A stretch of DNA of 64,000 nucleotides, from assembly GCA_038230515.1 (NCBI GenBank), contig JBBRND010000023.1, forward strand, positions 14,303-78,302. The letters are read 5' to 3'. This document shows, in pieces, positions 8,338-16,942 of the stretch (the stretch's first letter is position 1; each line of letters opens with the position of its first letter). Source of the stretch: JAPLDB01 sp038230515 (GTDB lineage: Bacteria; Bacteroidota; Bacteroidia; AKYH767-A; 2013-40CM-41-45). The notes under the pieces are model-generated. The model searched no databases. It worked only from the letters and a program-made list of their open reading frames with translations, and was not told the DNA's origin. The position numbers and the translations under genes were made by a program.

Positions 8338-9102
8338 ATGGAATTAAAAGGAAAAACAATATTGATAACTGGCGGTGGCTCTGGAATTGGGTTAGAAGCG
8401 GTTAAACAATTTTTAGAAAACGGTTGTAAGGTCATTATTACAGGAAGAAGTCAAGAGAAATTAGATGCTGCAAAAAAACTTTATCCATCAATAATAACAT
8501 TTAACAGCGATGTTGCCAATGCGGAAGCCGGTGCTTCATTATTAAAACAAATAGAAAAATTAGGTGGCATAGATATTTTGTACAACAATGCAGGAGTAAT
8601 TAGCAAACCAAAAAATTTAGGCATTGCCAATGAGGGGCATTTTAAAACGGCTGAATATGAAATAAACATTAATTATTTAGGGGTAATTAGAATGAATAAT
8701 TTGTTTATGGAAATGCTAAAATCAAAAAAAGAAAGTGCAATTATTAATACGGCTTCAATATTAAGTTATGTTCCTTTAAATCTTACGCCAACTTATTCTG
8801 CTTCAAAAGCTGCCGTCCGATTTTATACTGATATGTTGCGTAGCCATTTACAAATTTTGAAAAGTACTGTCAAAGTATTTGAGCTTTCACCTCCTGTGGT
8901 TGCTACTGCAATGGCTGATGGCATAAATTCAAAATCAATAACTCCTGAAAAATTAGTAAATGGACTAATTAAAGGGTTAAAAAACAATACCTACAAAATT
9001 CGTATTGGTGATTCAAAGCTTGTCTATTTAATGAGCAGGTTTTTCCCAAAAATTGTTTGGGGAATAATGAATAAGACGGAAAATGCAAAGCAATTGCAAT
9101 AA
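8338..9102 (+). CDS. Short-chain dehydrogenase/reductase (DltE-like)
   Basis: A 254-residue classical SDR. The cofactor loop TGGGSGIG is at residues 11-18, NNAG near 82-85, the catalytic Ser in NTASILSY, and the YSASK motif with Tyr153 and Lys157. The central part (GIANEGHFKTAEYEININYL) resembles the DltE/YdfG-like group of oxidoreductases. NAD(P) preference not assigned. Last gene of the HxlR-linked cluster; together with the aldehyde dehydrogenase it could interconvert alcohol, aldehyde and acid. The gene ends 29 bp before a 5'-truncated copy of the interspersed repeat. Confidence 0.92.
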   Translation: MELKGKTILITGGGSGIGLEAVKQFLENGCKVIITGRSQEKLDAAKKLYPSIITFNSDVANAEAGASLLKQIEKLGGIDILYNNAGVISKPKNLGIANEGHFKTAEYEININYLGVIRMNNLFMEMLKSKKESAIINTASILSYVPLNLTPTYSASKAAVRFYTDMLRSHLQILKSTVKVFELSPPVVATAMADGINSKSITPEKLVNGLIKGLKNNTYKIRIGDSKLVYLMSRFFPKIVWGIMNKTENAKQLQ

Positions 9103-9130
9103 TTATTGATTATGAAATTTTTGAGTTGAG

Positions 9131-9430
9131 GTGTCAGGAAGACGAACGCCAACCCTAAATTTTGCTTTGCGCGCAATGCCCGCGCTGCCTTGCTGCAAAA
9201 TTTACGGTTCGCTCCGTTCGTGGACACCTACCGCACAGGTAATTTCGTTTTCATATTGTTTCGTGCAGGCAGGTGTTCTTGTGGTGGAATTAAAAGCAGA
9301 GAGTCCTGCCATTTGTGCAAGGCAAAGATTCTCTATCTTTGTAAAAGATCAGATATTAGTTTGTGTAGCGTTTAACAAATGTCGGGTGAGCAGCGCACGA
9401 AGCTAACGCATAACACCCGACAGCACTGAA
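9131..9430 (+). repeat. Interspersed repeat, copy R3 (left module missing)
   Basis: Starts abruptly at the ACGAACGCCAACCC segment of the middle module and continues to the right terminus. It keeps CGTTCGTGG and the promoter (TTTG 9312-9315, 18 bp, TATCTTTG 9334-9341). The TGTTAG/CTAACA hairpin is shortened here. The CGGGTG/CACCCG stem is intact. Confidence 0.85.
9312..9341 (+). promoter_or_regulatory. Promoter inside repeat R3, reading toward NDH-2
   Basis: TTTG (9312-9315), 18 bp, TATCTTTG (9334-9341). It is directed at the short remnant and the NADH dehydrogenase gene at 9576. Confidence 0.55.
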
Positions 9431-9556
9431 ATTATCAAGGCAAATGCAAAAGGAATAAAGCCAACGCAAAAAAAGATGCAGGTAGTGCAAGCGCGCAATA
9501 CGGACCTTATGGAAATGCTGAAATCCAGCCTGACAAAAAAGGAAAAAGCTTCCTAA
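9431..9556 (+). pseudogene. C-terminal remnant of an unidentified gene
   Basis: Directly after the repeat a frame reads out as a basic, helical peptide (KPTQKKMQVVQARNTDLMEM, then LKSSLTKKEKAS and a stop). It has the look of a normal protein C-terminus but enters from repeat sequence without a start codon of its own; an internal Met exists at about residue 17. The simplest reading is a gene whose 5' part was replaced when the repeat inserted or recombined. It could instead be a short real peptide expressed from the repeat promoter. Confidence 0.35.
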
Positions 9557-9575
9557 AATAATTTTTAAAATAAAT

Positions 9576-10853
9576 ATGGAAGCGTTGATTCCGTCATCTG
9601 TTTTACCAAGAGTATTGATTGTAGGTGCCGGATTCGGTGGATTACAAATGGCAAGGCGATTGGATAAAAAAAAATTCCAGGTCATCCTACTCGATGAAAA
9701 CAACTACCATACTTTTCAGCCTTTGCTTTACCAGGTGGCTACTGGTGGCTTGGAGCCGGACTCTATTGCCTATCCAATAAGAAAAATATTTCCAGGAAAA
9801 AAGAACGTACTTTTCCGCTCCACAAAAGCATTAAAAATTATTCCTGAGAAAAATATTCTCACAACATCTATCGGAGATATTAAATACGATTCCCTGATTG
9901 TTGCAAGTGGTACTACCACTAACTTTTTCGGGCTTGAAGATGCAAGGAGAAATTCGATGACATTGAAATCATTGCCGGAAGCATTGGACTTTCGCAGCTT
10001 CATCCTTCAGAATTTTGAAAATGCATTGCAGACAGAAGACAAAGAAGAACGAAAAAAACTCATGCACATCGTCATTGTAGGCGGAGGCGCTACGGGCGTG
10101 GAAATGGCAGGGGCGATGACGGAATTGAAACGACATGTTTTGCCCTCCGAGTATCCGGAGTTGAATCCGAATGACATGCAGATAACGCTGATTGAATCCC
10201 TTGATAAATTGTTGCCACCCATGTCGAAGCCTTCGCAGGAGAAATCGAAATTGTTTCTGGAAAAAATGGGAGTGAAAGTAATGCTGAATACAAAAGTGGA
10301 ATCATACAACGGTGATAAGGTGAAGCTCAACAGCGGAGAAGAAATTTTTACCCAATCCGTAATATGGACTGCCGGAGTGATGGGAAAAATAATTGAAGGC
10401 ACAACGAAAGCAACCATTACTAAAGGAAACCGCCTGCTGGTGGATTCATATAACCGCGTGAAGGGATATGAAAATATTTTTGCAATAGGGGATGTGGCAG
10501 CGATGATGATTGATGAAAAGCCCGCGCACCCCATGCTTGCACCAGTGGCGATACAGCAGGGGAAAAACCTTGCAAGGAATTTGAATTCACCTTTTGTGAA
10601 TAACTGGAAGCCCTTTCATTATTTCGATAAAGGAACGATGGCTGCCGTAGGTAGAAATAAAGCGGTGGCTGATATACGCTTCATTCACTTCCAGGGATTA
10701 TTTGCGTGGCTCGCCTGGCTGTTCATTCACCTGATGCTGCTTGTGGGATTCCGCAACAGGGTGATTGTTTTTATTAACTGGATGTGGAGCTATTTCAGTT
10801 ACGACAAGGCAGTGCTGTTGATCATTCGTCCTTTCCGAAAGGATAAACAATAG
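9576..10853 (+). CDS. ndh: Type II NADH:quinone oxidoreductase (NDH-2)
   Basis: A 425-residue single-subunit flavoprotein that passes electrons from NADH to quinone without pumping protons. The FAD loop GAGFGG is at residues 17-22, NYHTFQPLLYQVATGGLEPD near 48-67 is typical of NDH-2, and the NAD-binding loop IVIVGGGATGVEMAG is near 165-180. FAIGDVAAM marks the second FAD contact. The C-terminus has amphipathic and hydrophobic helices (LFIHLMLLVGFRNR) that attach it to the inner membrane. It works alongside the proton-pumping complex I encoded elsewhere in the window. Start 9576 follows a short A/T-rich leader; a repeat-borne promoter lies about 235 bp upstream. Confidence 0.93.
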   Translation: MEALIPSSVLPRVLIVGAGFGGLQMARRLDKKKFQVILLDENNYHTFQPLLYQVATGGLEPDSIAYPIRKIFPGKKNVLFRSTKALKIIPEKNILTTSIGDIKYDSLIVASGTTTNFFGLEDARRNSMTLKSLPEALDFRSFILQNFENALQTEDKEERKKLMHIVIVGGGATGVEMAGAMTELKRHVLPSEYPELNPNDMQITLIESLDKLLPPMSKPSQEKSKLFLEKMGVKVMLNTKVESYNGDKVKLNSGEEIFTQSVIWTAGVMGKIIEGTTKATITKGNRLLVDSYNRVKGYENIFAIGDVAAMMIDEKPAHPMLAPVAIQQGKNLARNLNSPFVNNWKPFHYFDKGTMAAVGRNKAVADIRFIHFQGLFAWLAWLFIHLMLLVGFRNRVIVFINWMWSYFSYDKAVLLIIRPFRKDKQ

Positions 10854-11000
10854 GGGACGAGGGACAAGAGATATTAAAGTAGATATTTTTGTGCCGACAG
10901 GTCTTTTGCTATGGTGAGCGTGTGGCGAGTCTGCCATTCATTCGCCAAGCGCACTGCGATGATTCTATCGCTTAACACCTGACCCTAATGAGTTATAAAA

Positions 11001-11038
11001 AATCCTGAACAGGAATGACTTCTTCAGGATTCTTTTTT
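11001..11038. terminator. Bidirectional terminator between NDH-2 and the small lipoprotein gene
   Basis: AATCCTGAA (11001-11009) pairs with TTCAGGATT (11023-11031). A T run follows on the plus strand and an A run precedes it, so it can serve both convergent genes. Confidence 0.75.
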
Positions 11039-11057
11039 AAGATATTGGAATCTTTCC

Positions 11058-11234
11058 TTATTTGCTCTTTCCCATTTTGCTGATGAGAAAAATGATTGCT
11101 AAAATTATTACTATTACAATGAATATTCCAAAGCCCATGCCTGCTTTAAAAATTCCTCCTACAACCGCACATCCTGAAAAAGTGGCAGCAATTATGGCGG
11201 TGAATAGTACAAAAGGTATGATTTGGTTTTTCAT
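11058..11234 (-). CDS. Small membrane lipoprotein (GIFKAG family)
   Basis: A 58-residue protein. The N-terminal signal segment ends in FSGCAVVGGIFKAG, with a lipobox Cys22, followed by a second hydrophobic helix (GIFIVIVIILAIIFLIS) and a basic tail (KMGKSK). The CxVVGGIFKAG signature followed by one helix is widespread in Bacteroidota as a short conserved protein often mislabelled phosphatidate cytidylyltransferase; it is far too short for that enzyme. Function unknown. It lies 27 bp downstream of the lmo0937-like gene on the same strand, probably co-transcribed. Confidence 0.75.
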   Translation of the reverse strand: MKNQIIPFVLFTAIIAATFSGCAVVGGIFKAGMGFGIFIVIVIILAIIFLISKMGKSK

Positions 11235-11261
11235 ACTGTTTTTATTAATAGGGTGTTATAT

Positions 11262-11417
11262 TTAAAGCGGCTTTCTCCCCTGAATTATTCTCAAGAGAAT
11301 AATAATGATTGCAATAACAAGCAGAATATGAATAATTGCACCGGCACTGTATGCGAAGAAACCGATTGCCCAAATAATAATTAAAATAACTGCAATTGTG
11401 TAGAGTAAACTTTCCAT
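11262..11417 (-). CDS. lmo0937-family small membrane protein (DUF5670)
   Basis: A 51-residue protein made of two hydrophobic helices joined by AYSAGAIIH, with the signature IIIWAIGFFAYSAGAIIHIL and C-terminal LLRIIQGRKPL. This matches the lmo0937/DUF5670 family of tiny two-helix membrane proteins, common near stress-response genes in Bacteroidota. Function not established. It sits between the terminator of the gene at 11546 and the small lipoprotein gene, likely forming a two-gene unit with the latter. Confidence 0.85.
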   Translation of the reverse strand: MESLLYTIAVILIIIWAIGFFAYSAGAIIHILLVIAIIIILLRIIQGRKPL

Positions 11418-11489
11418 AATGTTGTTTTTTTAAAATGTTTTTTAAGATATACTTATTAAATAACCGTGCCATTTAAATTCATAAGCCGA

Positions 11490-11526
11490 AAAAAATCCCG
11501 GTGAGCCAACGGCCCATCGGGATTAA
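11490..11526 (-). terminator. Intrinsic terminator of the 11546-12475 gene
   Basis: AATCCCG (11494-11500) pairs with CGGGATT (11518-11524), with an inner GCC/GGC pair. On the minus strand it is followed by seven T residues. Confidence 0.8.
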
Positions 11527-11545
11527 TTTTCTTGGTAGCCAAAAC

Positions 11546-12475
11546 TTATTTATTCATTCCGGTTTTTTTATCTGCGTTGGTTTTTAATCCAAAAATTTCA
11601 ACATGGGCTTTTTCCTTTTGTTGGTTTGGGATGGTGTGATATACAAATGCAATTCGGGTAATATCTTTTTCGGCTCCCGGTATATCAATTATGCGGCTTT
11701 CTTCACCTTCTTTAAATGTAGATTTTACGGGAATGTCTTGTTTTGTTCCGTCTCCGTAGGTTAACATCATACTTTCAATAATGATTCCGGCTTCGGTAAC
11801 TTTGAATTTTAATTTGGCATAACGGTTGGCTCCCATTATTGCCAATTCATCTTTTTCATTTTTGAAACTTACGTTTGTTTCACCTATCTCATGCCATCCT
11901 GTTTTATCACTTAATTCAACTTCGGGTATCGGCATTGTGCTTTTGGGAGTGTTATTTGAAGCTTTCGGGGCTCTCTCTCTATCGTTTTTTGTTGCGAGGT
12001 CTCTGTCACGAGAAATTGTGCCCTCCTTCTCATGAGTGGTGTTAACGGTATTCTTGCTGCCCGATTTAAAACCATAAATAATAACGGTGGCTTTTTCATC
12101 CTTTCTGTTAGGAAGCGTTTTATAAACCATCACTATTTTATCAATATTATTAGAACCACCCTTCAGACTAATTTCACGGCTTTCATGATCTTTTTCAACC
12201 GGAGTGCGCACGGCAACTTCCTGCTTAGTTCCGTCTTCCATCCAGATTTCAAGGTCCTGAAGGTCTATGGGTGCATCGGCTACCTGAAATTTTATGGCAG
12301 AAAAACGGTCTTCTACTAAAACTTTTACTTCATGCCTTTCAGTCTTAAAATCAACGGTGGTTTCAGCAATTTTATGCCACCCCGCCTCTGTACTTAACAT
12401 AACGGCCGGTTGCTGAGCCGAGAGAATGCTGACGCTGAGAGCGAGAGCGAATACTGTAAGAATTTTCTTTTTCAT
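11546..12475 (-). CDS. Exported protein with two tandem DUF2541-like beta domains
   Basis: A 309-residue protein with a clear signal peptide (MKKKILTVFALALSVSILSA, cleavage after SAQ). It carries two copies of one domain, about residues 28-135 and 190-300. Each begins GWH-x-I-x-E-T-x-V-x-F-K, has a central G-D/T-KQ segment, and ends with T-x-PN-x-x-x-E-K-A-x-V-x-I-x-G. A charged linker rich in Lys, Arg and Ser joins them. The pattern recalls the DUF2541 group of periplasmic beta proteins; role unknown. The duplication is internal and the copies have diverged. Upstream of the two small membrane-protein genes and separated from them by a terminator. Confidence 0.8.
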   Translation of the reverse strand: MKKKILTVFALALSVSILSAQQPAVMLSTEAGWHKIAETTVDFKTERHEVKVLVEDRFSAIKFQVADAPIDLQDLEIWMEDGTKQEVAVRTPVEKDHESREISLKGGSNNIDKIVMVYKTLPNRKDEKATVIIYGFKSGSKNTVNTTHEKEGTISRDRDLATKNDRERAPKASNNTPKSTMPIPEVELSDKTGWHEIGETNVSFKNEKDELAIMGANRYAKLKFKVTEAGIIIESMMLTYGDGTKQDIPVKSTFKEGEESRIIDIPGAEKDITRIAFVYHTIPNQQKEKAHVEIFGLKTNADKKTGMNK

Positions 12476-12585
12476 AGTATTTTTCTTTTTAAATGTGAGT
12501 TATTATTTTTTTTGTATCATTTAAATTGCTTAAAAATTTATGCCATCTTATCTAGATAAAGGATATTAATTAATTTGGAAAAAAT

Positions 12586-12831
12586 TCAACCTAATGAACT
12601 ACTAATAATGTGTTCATCAACTAAACTGCCGTAATAGCGGGGAGCTTCGCGGTCGAAATTTTCTTTTGCTTTTTGGTAGTCGTCTATTTTAGAGGCAGGG
12701 ATAAAATAATATTCAATTTTTGCGAGCCGAATATTGTAACGGGGAATTATCATTCCTTCTTTTTGAGTTCCGCCTTCAAAAAAGAATACCGCAGGTTTGT
12801 AAACAATGTCGTAGATTTCTCTTGTACTCAT
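12586..12831 (-). CDS. Small conserved-looking protein of unknown function
   Basis: An 81-residue soluble protein, Tyr- and Ile-rich (REIYDIVYKPAVFFFEGGTQ, KIEYYFIPASKIDDY). Beta-strand-like N-terminus, a helix near residues 50-62, no membrane segment or signal. Composition and length look like a real gene, but I recognise no family. It stands alone upstream of the 11546-12475 gene on the same strand with a gap of 110 bp. Confidence 0.6.
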   Translation of the reverse strand: MSTREIYDIVYKPAVFFFEGGTQKEGMIIPRYNIRLAKIEYYFIPASKIDDYQKAKENFDREAPRYYGSLVDEHIISSSLG

Positions 12832-12984
12832 TTGAGGTTAGTTTTAAGGTTTATTTAAATTAGTGATTACGCATGTTAAAAAAGGATGCCAACATGTGGT
12901 CTCTTCTTAAACTTGTTCCGAAAAAGTAGGAATCGTACAGAAAAATTTTTCGGGTAACGGATAGTTTTATTTTCGTGATGTTGA

Positions 12985-13082
12985 TTCGCAGCGCGGAGTA
13001 TTTGCGCGCATGGTTGACCTGATGCTTGGTTCAATGTTAGCTGTGCCACGCATATTCCTTCAGACAACACCTGACAGCACGG
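12985..13082 (+). repeat. Solo left module of the interspersed repeat (degenerate)
   Basis: Keeps GCGCATGGTTGACCTGATGC, GTGCCACGCATATTCCTTCA and the closing ACAACACCTGACAGCAC. It lacks the middle and right modules. It lies in the 355-bp gap between the 12586 and 13187 genes; the rest of that gap shows nothing. Confidence 0.7.
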
Positions 13083-13186
13083 AAATCTTTTCTGAATTAA
13101 AAACAGAAGCCACACAAGAATAATTATTCCTGCCGCGAATAAAACAATTGTGGTGAACGTGCTTTTTTTATTCCTATCTTAACCGA

Positions 13187-13402
13187 ATGAATTTTGAGTG
13201 TAATGTTATCAGAGAAATGGGTTGCGGTGCAGCAAGGGTACACGAACAGGATTACGAGTGGAAAGTGTATTTAACCGACAAACAGAATGTGCGGGTGTTG
13301 TGTGTGCGTTATCCTGACGAAAGAATTTACGAAACCTATTATGATTCCAACATGGAAGAATTCAGGAAAGCCCTTGACAGGTTATTGCCCGACTTTTTTT
13401 GA
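13187..13402 (+). CDS. Small soluble protein of unknown function
   Basis: A 71-residue protein (MNFECNVIREMGCGAARVHE..., ending EFRKALDRLLPDFF), mixed alpha/beta with no signal peptide. A TATCTTA box 10-20 bp upstream resembles a weak -7 element. No family recognised. It sits between two repeat fragments and is not part of an obvious operon. Coding is supported by ordinary composition and a clear start, nothing more. Confidence 0.55.
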   Translation: MNFECNVIREMGCGAARVHEQDYEWKVYLTDKQNVRVLCVRYPDERIYETYYDSNMEEFRKALDRLLPDFF

Positions 13403-13442
13403 TGTGTGTTTTTCGTGTTGCCAATTCTTAGCGCGGAGGATT

Positions 13443-13906
13443 CAGGTGCAATCAGGTGTTGTGCGTTTGCTTGCGCGTATGGTTGACCTGATGCAGGGCA
13501 AGGTGTGATGTGACACGCACATTCCTTCACACAAAACCTGAGGGCACAAAATTGTAGTTCTTTTTGTTCGTTTCTTTTGCTTGTGCAAAAGAAAGAACCA
13601 AAGAAAAGCACCCCACGAACGCCAACCCTAAATTTTGCTTTGCGCGCATTGCCCGCGTTGCCTTGCTGCAAAATTTACGGTTCGCTCCGTTCGTGGACAC
13701 CTACCGCACAAGTAATTTCGTTTTCATATTGTTTGGTGCAGGCAGGTGTTCGTGTGGTGGAATTAAAAGCAGAGAGTTCTGCCATTTGTGCAAGGCAAAA
13801 ACTCTCTATCTTTGCAAAAGATCAGACATTAGTTTGTGTTAGCGACTAACAAATGTCGGGTGAGCAGCGCACGAAACTAACGCACAACACCCGACAGCAG
13901 GGAAAT
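13443..13906 (+). repeat. Interspersed structured repeat, copy R4 (full length)
   Basis: Left module, middle stem-loop, CCACGAACG/CGTTCGTGG pair and right-terminal TGTCGGGTG/CACCCGACA stem are all present. Its promoter is intact: TTTG 13785-13788, 18 bp, TATCTTTG 13807-13814. The next gene in that direction is the T9SS propeller gene at 14064. Confidence 0.85.
13785..13814 (+). promoter_or_regulatory. Promoter inside repeat R4
   Basis: TTTG, 18 bp, TATCTTTG. It could add to the gene's own -7 element at 13997-14004. Confidence 0.55.
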
Positions 13907-13990
13907 ACCTGACGCACAAAAAATATTAATTTAGCCGTCAAAATAAGAATGATTAAAAGACTCACCGCAAAAGAATTTCGGGAACAATGC

Positions 13991-14066
13991 GGTTTGTATC
14001 TTTGCTACCTCAGCTTTGATGATGGCGAATAATTAGAAAACGAAAACTCATGTTGAGCAACTAATG
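13991..14066 (+). promoter_or_regulatory. Duplicated promoter/leader of the first propeller gene
   Basis: TATCTTTG at 13997-14004 is an exact -7 element. The segment from here through the start codon recurs almost unchanged at 15495-15571 before the second paralogue, with the same TATCTTTG at 15502-15509. A 27-codon frame (13949-14032) runs through the box and is probably incidental. Confidence 0.6.
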
Positions 14067-15488
14067 TCCATTAAAAATATAATAGCTTCATCTGTTCTAG
14101 TTGTCCTCTCCTGCACATACACTCATGCACAAACATGGGGGGATGTTGGCGGAGGTGTGGAGTTTTGGAATGATACATTTTCCAAAGTGTTGACGATGGC
14201 TGAATATAATAATGAGCTTTACGTTTCCGGTAGGTTTGATACTGCAGGCACTACAGTTATTCATAATATTGCCCGCTGGAATGGATCCGTTTGGGATTCA
14301 GTCGGGTTTGGATTTGAAGCTCAGTCTTTCGACCTCTTCGAATCATTTTGTATCTATAATGGAGAGTTATATGGTGGTGGCAACTTCTTGGGTGTTTATT
14401 CAGGGCTTCCTTGGCCGAATGTATTTATTCCGCATACTTTTAAGTTGGCAAGGTGGGATGGTTTGTCATGGAATTCACTCAGCAATGTAGATATTGGCTC
14501 AACTACGACTAATGTTTATGCGCTCTCGAATTATAATAATGAGCTTTATGTAGGTGGAGATTTTACAAATGTAGGAACCCTGGCGGTGAATCGAATCGCT
14601 AAATGGAATGGTAGTTCATGGAGCAATGTTGGTGGAGGTGTTACTGGCGCATTGGGAAGAGTATATAGTATGGCGCAATTTAATGGAAAACTTATTGTGG
14701 GTGGAAATTTTGTTGATGCAGGAGGCATTCAAACAAATTTCATTGCAGCGTGGAATGGAGCAAACTGGGATTCAGTAGGAGGTGGCTTAAACAGTGAAGT
14801 TACAACTATGGAAGTTGATACAAATGCAAATCTGCTTTATGTATCCGGCATATTTGATTATGCAGGAGATACTAATACATACGTGAGAGGGCTTGCCGTT
14901 TGGAATGGGCACAATTGGGCTGCCATAGACACTAATATAGGTGGAAATATTTACGCTATGCAAATGTATCATGGCAAACTGTATCTCGCTGGCTATTTTT
15001 CGTATGGAACAAATTGCACTACACCCCCTTTTTATAATTTTGCTTCGTGGGATGGAAATCAAATTAATATCATCCCTGGTCCTGAAACTGCCGTCTATTC
15101 ACTTTGCGTTTATCATGATTCATTATTTTTGGGGGGAGCTTTTGATTCTGTAAACAGCGTCCATGCTAGTTGCATAGCTTCTTATTACACTCCCAATACA
15201 ACACTAATTAATGAGAGCAATCGAAATCAGTTTTTCAACATTTATCCTAACCCTACTAAAAAGGAAATCATTATTGAGCTTGCAGCAATTTCAAAAGATC
15301 AGGTTTCCGCAATCAGCATTTACGATATGCAAGGCAAACTTGAAAGAGAAATTGATATAAAGAAACTTTCACCTTCAGGAAGAAAGCTATCATTGAATAT
15401 TGAGCCCCTGAAAACCGGCTCCTACATTGTTGAGCTTATCAACAGTAAAGGAGAGAAATACGCTTCGCAGAAGTTTGTGGTGGAGTAA
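14064..15488 (+). CDS. T9SS-secreted beta-propeller-like protein, paralogue A
   Basis: A 474-residue exported protein. Signal peptide at residues 1-22 (ends THAQ). Residues 25-375 hold about seven repeats of the form N-E/G-LYVGGDF...G...NRIAKWNGSSWSNVGGG, a propeller-like repeat common in Bacteroidota surface proteins. The last ~80 residues form a type A T9SS sorting domain beginning FFNIYPNPTKKEIIIEL and ending in a short basic-hydrophobic strand, so the protein should cross the outer membrane and be cell-surface attached or released. No catalytic motif is visible. It is followed after 80 bp by a paralogue with the same leader and near-identical sorting domain, so the pair arose by tandem duplication. 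Confidence 0.9.
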   Translation: MSIKNIIASSVLVVLSCTYTHAQTWGDVGGGVEFWNDTFSKVLTMAEYNNELYVSGRFDTAGTTVIHNIARWNGSVWDSVGFGFEAQSFDLFESFCIYNGELYGGGNFLGVYSGLPWPNVFIPHTFKLARWDGLSWNSLSNVDIGSTTTNVYALSNYNNELYVGGDFTNVGTLAVNRIAKWNGSSWSNVGGGVTGALGRVYSMAQFNGKLIVGGNFVDAGGIQTNFIAAWNGANWDSVGGGLNSEVTTMEVDTNANLLYVSGIFDYAGDTNTYVRGLAVWNGHNWAAIDTNIGGNIYAMQMYHGKLYLAGYFSYGTNCTTPPFYNFASWDGNQINIIPGPETAVYSLCVYHDSLFLGGAFDSVNSVHASCIASYYTPNTTLINESNRNQFFNIYPNPTKKEIIIELAAISKDQVSAISIYDMQGKLEREIDIKKLSPSGRKLSLNIEPLKTGSYIVELINSKGEKYASQKFVVE

Positions 15489-15501
15489 CACCAACGGATT
15501 G

Positions 15502-15509
15502 TATCTTTG
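15502..15509 (+). promoter_or_regulatory. -7 element of the second propeller gene
   Basis: TATCTTTG, the duplicate of the box at 13997-14004, followed by the same leader sequence. Confidence 0.55.
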
Positions 15510-15568
15510 CTATCTTAGCATTGATGATGGCGAATAATTAGAAAACGAAAACTCATGTTGAGCAACTA

Positions 15569-16939
15569 ATGTCCATTAAAAATATAATAGCTTCGTCTGT
15601 TCTAGTTTTCCTCTTCTGCACATCCACCCATGCACAAGTATGGAGTAATGTTGACCTTGGGGTTTGTCAGACTGATACAAATTTCGCTACCGATGTAAAA
15701 AGTTTTTTTGTTTACGATAACAAGTTAATTGTATCAGGTGAGTTTGATAAAGCCGGAACCACACATGTGAACAATGTTGCATCCTGGAATGGCAGTCAAT
15801 GGGATTCACTCGGATTTGGATTGGGCACGGAATCAAGTGGTGTTTTTGCAAAAGATTTTTGCGAGTGGAATGGTGATCTTTATGCAGGAGGGTGGTTTCC
15901 GGGAGCAAATGCCGGACAGCCGTATCAATACATTCCGAATACAGAGTACCTTGCAAAATGGGACGGCACCTTATGGTCTGCGGTAAGCAACGTGTCGCTT
16001 AATTCCAGGGTACATACAGTTATTGTTTATAATAATGAGCTTTATGCAGCCGGTATTTTTACACAAGTTGGAAGCTTGCCGGTACACAGGATTGCAAAAT
16101 GGAATGGAACTAACTGGAATAATGTTGGCGGAGGTGTGATAGGTTTTGGCATCATTGATTGCATGGCTGTTTACAATGGAGAACTCTATGTAGGTGGAGA
16201 TTTCGGTTATGCCGGAGGCATACCTGCGCAATTTATTGCACGGTGGAATGGCAGTGTATGGGATTCAGTTGGCAGTTCCCTTTCTGCACTCAATGCTCCT
16301 CCACGTTCATTTGTTGTTGATACCGTCAACAACGTTTTGCTTGTGGGTGGTCCATTTACAGGGGCTGGCGGACAACCCGCCTTTGGTGCAGCAAAGTGGG
16401 ATGGTAGTAATTGGTCAGCACTTAGTAATGATACTATTATTGCAGATGATCTGGAGATTTATCACAACGAATTATACGCTGCGAGCCAAAATTTATATAA
16501 ATTGATTGGACAATCCTGGGTGCAGATCAGCACCATTCATGGGAGTATTTTTACGTTGAAAACCTATAATGATACTTTGTATGTCGGTGGTGCATTTGAT
16601 ACATTAAATGGTAATCACATGAATTACATTTCAAGATATTACGCACCAAACACAACACTAATTAAGAAACAGGATAACAATGTTTTTTTCAACATTTATC
16701 CTAACCCTACTAAAAAGGAAATCACTATTGAGCTTGCAGCAATTTCAAAAGATCAGGTTTCCGCCATCAGCATTTATGATATGCAAGGCAAACTTGAAAG
16801 AGAAATTGATATGAGCACACTTCTTTCTACAAATAAATTGGCGATGAACATTGAAACTCTAAAATCCGGAAGCTATATTGTTCAATTAAGAAATAAGGAC
16901 GGCAAGAAATCCTGCTCGCAGAAATTTACTGTAAACTAG
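15569..16939 (+). CDS. T9SS-secreted beta-propeller-like protein, paralogue B
   Basis: A 456-residue paralogue of the preceding gene. Signal peptide 1-22, then six to seven LYxGGxF/W-N-G-W-D-S repeats, then a sorting domain starting FFNIYPNPTKKEITIEL. The first 20 residues and the first half of the sorting domain are almost identical to paralogue A, while the propeller part has diverged strongly. That pattern fits either faster change of the exposed passenger or gene conversion of the ends. The gene ends four bases before repeat copy R5. Confidence 0.9.
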   Translation: MSIKNIIASSVLVFLFCTSTHAQVWSNVDLGVCQTDTNFATDVKSFFVYDNKLIVSGEFDKAGTTHVNNVASWNGSQWDSLGFGLGTESSGVFAKDFCEWNGDLYAGGWFPGANAGQPYQYIPNTEYLAKWDGTLWSAVSNVSLNSRVHTVIVYNNELYAAGIFTQVGSLPVHRIAKWNGTNWNNVGGGVIGFGIIDCMAVYNGELYVGGDFGYAGGIPAQFIARWNGSVWDSVGSSLSALNAPPRSFVVDTVNNVLLVGGPFTGAGGQPAFGAAKWDGSNWSALSNDTIIADDLEIYHNELYAASQNLYKLIGQSWVQISTIHGSIFTLKTYNDTLYVGGAFDTLNGNHMNYISRYYAPNTTLIKKQDNNVFFNIYPNPTKKEITIELAAISKDQVSAISIYDMQGKLEREIDMSTLLSTNKLAMNIETLKSGSYIVQLRNKDGKKSCSQKFTVN

Positions 16940-16942
16940 GAT

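Noticed and set aside
10885..10985. Possible further left module of the interspersed repeat (GTGCCGACAGGT ... AACACCTGAC)
   Set aside because: Only the ends resemble the module; the centre does not match, so I cannot support it as a copy.
11062..11265. Plus-strand 67-codon frame
   Set aside because: It is the antisense of the small lipoprotein gene at 11058-11234, which has a signal, lipobox and family signature.
13949..14032. 27-codon frame in the leader of the first propeller gene
   Set aside because: It runs through the -7 element, so it would not be in the transcript from that promoter, and it is not preserved before the second paralogue.
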